The position numbers and the translations under genes were made by a program. From the NCBI GenBank assembly GCA_958430865.1, contig CAUDNR010000034.1, forward strand, positions 883 to 38,814: a stretch of 37,932 nucleotides of DNA. Direction: 5' to 3'. The notes beneath the pieces were generated by a model. It ran no database searches and was not told the DNA's origin. It saw nothing but the letters and a program-made list of their open reading frames with translations. The stretch comes from Entrophospora sp. SA101. Lineage: Eukaryota; Glomeromycota; Glomeromycetes; Entrophosporales; Entrophosporaceae. Shown here in pieces: positions 34,303 through 37,932 of this stretch (the stretch's first letter is position 1; the number at the start of each line of letters is the position of its first letter).

Positions 34303-35859
34303 ATGGATATTCTAGAACTTATTCATACAGAATTGTATAATGGCGAAACTCGTCCTTTTTGTTGTAATTGGGAAGGTTGTAACAAGGCTTTTTCTAGGAG
34401 ATCAGATCTTGCAAGGCATGAAAGGATTCATACTAATGAACGGTATATCTAAAATAATATTTTTTCGGTTATTTTTTCAATTAATATAATCCATTCATTC
34501 ACAATTGTTTTACATCTTCAATATTTATTATCATTGTTGTCATTGTTATTATTTAGTCCATTTTCTTGTACTGAACCTGGATGTGGAAAGAGTTTTATTC
34601 AGGTGCATAATTTATATAATAACAACTTCACGTGTTTATATGTCACAAAATCGCGTGATCACGTGACAATTGTTAAATTTAACATATATATATTTATTCA
34701 TTTATTTATTTAGCGCTCTGCTCTTACAGTACATTCAAGAACCCATTCGGGTGAAAGACCACATGTTTGTGAAAATCCAGACTGTAAAAAATCATTTAGT
34801 GACAGTAGTTCATTGGCTCGTCATAGAAGAATACATACCGGTAAACGTCCTTATAAATGTGAACTTGAAGGATGTGGTAAAAGGTATGTTGAATATTGAA
34901 TGTTGGTTGAATGAATAATGGTAATTGTGGTGCTAAAAAAATTTAAATACATTGATTATATTATTATATCAATTAGTTTTTGTCGTAAAACAAATCTTAC
35001 TAAACATCATCGACAATCTCATGTTTTATCTCAACAAAAAAATGAACGTCCAATCATTTGGCACACAATTTTGAAAAGTACCAACGACAATAATAGTAAG
35101 AATGATAATAGTAACAGTAATAATAACATTAGTGATAATTATAATAACAATAATAATAACAATATATCGAAAGTCGATGATGATAGTTTCATTCCATTAC
35201 CATCCTCGCCGGTTTCCTCTTTGTCGAATCATAGTACCATTAATAGTGGTCCTACAACACCTATCTTTGGATCAAATAATTTAATATATTCTCCGTCAAC
35301 ACCACCATTAATATCATCATCATCCCCGCCAACGTCTTCTTCCACTCCGTTATTATTATCACCACCTACACCATCAAAAAATTTTTATTGCTATTTTCAT
35401 AATAATTATAGCGATTCTAATAATTCCAATACTTGCTCTGACGACAATTCAACTCAACAATATCATCAAAACTACAACAATAATGTTAATAATGTTAATC
35501 AATATTCACAACATCAGTATCAAAAAATAACTGAAGAAAAAATCATGTGTAAAGGCTTACGTTATTCACCATGCGAATCTTTTTTTAATAATCATACTAC
35601 GATTAATAATTATATCAACAATAATAATAACCAACGAAAATTCACTTTTCCAGATAATTTTAACAATTTGCAGAATCATTATAATCATCAAAATAATTAT
35701 TACAAAAATTATCGCGGTAATGATTTACAAAGAAATTATCAACAGTATGAAAATCATGAACAAGAAAGAAACATATCATTTAATAATCATCATTATGAAA
35801 ATAATTTCTTTAATTCAAAACCACTTCAAATTACTACCTATTTTATCGAAAATTATTAA
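34303..35859 (+). CDS. C2H2 zinc-finger transcription factor with Asn-rich tail (right copy)
   Basis: Exons on the plus strand are 34303-34442, 34557-34602, 34714-34883 and 34977-35859, 412 aa. All four fingers and the Asn-rich tail are intact, and the trinucleotide-rich coding tracts match the left copy unit for unit. Such AAT-type tracts normally change length quickly, so the exact match argues for very recent duplication or the same molecule assembled twice. Confidence 0.87.
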
Positions 35860-36257
35860 ATCCTTTCTATTTTTAATTTTTAATTTTTAAGTTTTTTTTT
35901 CTTTGTAAATATCATTTTTTAAAATTTTTTTCTAGGAGGGAAGGGTTTCTTTTAATAATAATAATAATTTTCAATAAATGATATATATACAAATGATTAT
36001 ATATTATTTATTGAAACGAATAGATTTATATTACACTCATAAGGGACTTTTAACAATAAAGATTTATTTATATTTCAACAAACTAAATAATAAATTTATT
36101 TAGATTTTTATATAAATTTAAATTCAAATATAGAAAAAAGTTAAGAAAATAATGTAAATGCAAATGCAAATGCAGATGTAAATATTAATAAAATTATAAT
36201 AAAACTACGATATAAGCAGTATATAAATAAACAATTTAAATTTAAATTTTTTAATCA

Positions 36258-37673
36258 TTAATGTTTAACATTAACAACAACTTTGCCAACACTTTTACCA
36301 GATTGTAAAAGTTTTAATGCATCAATAACTTGTTCAAATTCAAATTCATGTCCTACAAATGGCGGTTCCAAATCTAATTGTTGAAGCCCTTCAAAAATTG
36401 CATTTAATCGTTCAGGTCTATCATAAATATGGATTAAATTAAATCCGAAAATCTAATATAATGTAATATATATAATATAAGATTATCGCAATCAATCAAT
36501 TGTAATTAGTTATTATCAAAAATATATTTACCCCTTTATTGTCTTGACCAAGTTCCATTGGGTCTATTTTTGGTCTCCAAATAAACTTCCACCCTAATTT
36601 CACCCATTCAACTACATTCCAAAGAAAATGCAGATTTCCTGTAGGAGTAAAATTTGCTGCACCTATCAATATTAATCTACCCTCTTTATCCATCAACCTA
36701 TAATTGGGCCAAAACCATTCTCCCATAACACTATCCAACACCAAATCAAATCCGCCAACTTCGCCACCATCATCACTGCTACTATTGCATATTTTATTTA
36801 ATGCTTCTCTGGCTCTTTTTTCAAAAGTTTTAGCTGGAGAACGAAGAATAAATGCAAAATTCGGATTGTCACCATACTTCTGATTCAATAAATCCAATTT
36901 CTCCACATTTCCAACTGTACCAACAGCTTTTGCCGATATTTTATCAAGTATAGACAATGCATGTGATCCGACACCTCCTGCTGCTGAATGTACTAACACT
37001 ACTTTATTCTCTTTGCGTGATCCAAGTTCTTCTATTGCATAATAAGCTGTCATCGCTTGAACCTATACATGCATATTTGTGTAAAATGAGAGTGTGTGTA
37101 TATAAACGCGTGGATATAAATATCTTACTTTAGTTTGCTTTTTTCTTTCTTTCTAAAATAATAATAATAACAATATTATTTACCACATAAGCACAAGCTT
37201 GTTGATCTGTCCAATCGTCTGGTGTATTTTTAACATATTCAACTCTTTGATTAATCCATGTAGCATAACCACCAAATTTCGTAGCTCCGTAAACTCTTTT
37301 ACCCAACCATTCTAATTCTTGTAATCCTTCTCCTTTTATTTTTATAGTAAAATAAAATAATTGGTTTTAATTTTTTTAAAAAAAAACCCCCCATTTTCAC
37401 CTTCTCTCTCTCGCCCCAAAAAATAGAAACAATAAATTTACCTACACCCTCAACAACACCTGCAAACTCTAAACCGGGAACAAATTTTTCTTTGGGAGTT
37501 GCTGAATAAAGTCCAAATATGGCAAATATATCTGCAAAATTCAATCCAATGGCTGTAACTTTTATTAAAAGATGTTGAGGTGGTGGCGGCGGCAATTGAT
37601 CTTCTTCAAGCTTAAGATTATCAAATGTTCCTGTATTCGCAATTGACCAAACTTTACGTTGTCGAAAAGACAT
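36258..37673 (-). CDS. Zinc-free quinone oxidoreductase, VAT-1-like (right copy)
   Basis: Exons on the minus strand are 37442-37673, 37184-37332, 36532-37062 and 36258-36452. The encoded protein is the same 368 aa as the left-arm gene, with intact Rossmann loop and splice sites. No silent change separates the two copies, so a real duplication would have to be extremely recent or homogenised, or one copy is an assembly duplicate. Confidence 0.88.
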
Positions 37674-37932
37674 GTTTAGTAATGAGTGTAGTATAAATTT
37701 TAAACTTTTTTTTGGTGGGAATTTATATTAATATTAAAAATGATGACGACAGATGATGATAGATGAACACGTGTCGATGTTAGTGTAACTTGATTAAAAA
37801 AGGCGCGCGAGATTTGTTAGATTTATTAGTGAGATTGACGTACATAAAACTTCATTATATGGGGGCTGTTCTAGGAAAAAGTGGGTTTCTTCAGATTTTT
37901 TGTTTTTGAGATATTCATAAAAACAAAAAGCA

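Larger units (their letters stand above)
23768..37932. repeat. Right arm of giant inverted repeat
   Basis: This is the partner of the left arm in opposite orientation, 14165 bp. All arm genes, relics and the 280-bp MITE are present again with the same intron positions. The inner boundary at 23768 falls at about codon 618 of the hAT transposase ORF that begins in the interior, so the arm holds only the last ninety or so codons of that ORF and its 3' terminal inverted repeat. The outer boundary is the last base of the window. Confidence 0.97.
24092..37932. other. Right-arm gene-free stretches
   Basis: Stretches over 300 bp without a gene in this arm mirror those of the left arm: 24092-24429, 26557-27044, 27345-27674, 29205-30243, 30397-31027, 31819-34302 and 35860-36257. 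Nothing appears in them that is not described for the left arm. Confidence 0.5.

Noticed and set aside
1..37932. CRISPR arrays, tRNA or rRNA genes, bacterial operons
   Set aside because: No spaced direct repeats with unique spacers, no tRNA-like box A/B pair and no rRNA sequence were recognised.

Overview
The window is AT-rich eukaryotic DNA with short GT-AG introns, long poly-A/T tracts, Asn-rich and Pro-rich proteins and many small DNA transposons. The gene set (VAT-1-like quinone oxidoreductase, four-finger C2H2 factor, Inn1/Fic1-like C2 protein) and the effector-like and orphan families point to a fungus. The base composition and repeat style fit an arbuscular mycorrhizal fungus of the Rhizophagus type, which is an inference. 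Nothing here is bacterial or organellar.

The dominant structure is a giant inverted repeat. Bases 2-14167 are the reverse complement of 23768-37932; for most of the arm, left position x pairs with 37934-x. I found one difference between the arms, in an A/T run inside a hAT element near 13953. Both arms reach the window edge, so they may be longer. The interior (14168-23767) differs on its two sides and holds exactly 1000 N (16794-17793), a scaffolding gap. Whether the palindrome is real or two overlapping contigs joined tail to tail cannot be settled here.

Each arm, from the outside in, holds: a four-exon zinc-free quinone oxidoreductase; a convergent four-exon C2H2 transcription factor with an Asn-rich tail; about 2.5 kb of gene-free AT-rich DNA; a 5-6 kb stretch of decayed coding relics with a clean 280-bp hAT-type MITE; a three-exon C2-domain/proline-rich protein resembling cytokinesis ingression proteins; and the 3' end of a hAT transposon. 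Arm identity stops inside that hAT element.

The interior holds, on the left, a nine-exon orphan gene (380 aa, minus strand). Right of the gap it holds a Crinkler-like nuclease-domain gene, a short minisatellite and an intact hAT transposase ORF. Three copies of a ~200-bp MITE (TIR TAAGGTTG...CAACCTTA, 8-bp target duplications) occur only in the interior. One sits in the coding sequence of the Crinkler-like gene where TIR plus target duplication create GTAAGG and CCTTAG splice sites; removing it restores the frame with two extra codons, as an introner-type element would. A second has duplicated the 3' splice site of the orphan gene.
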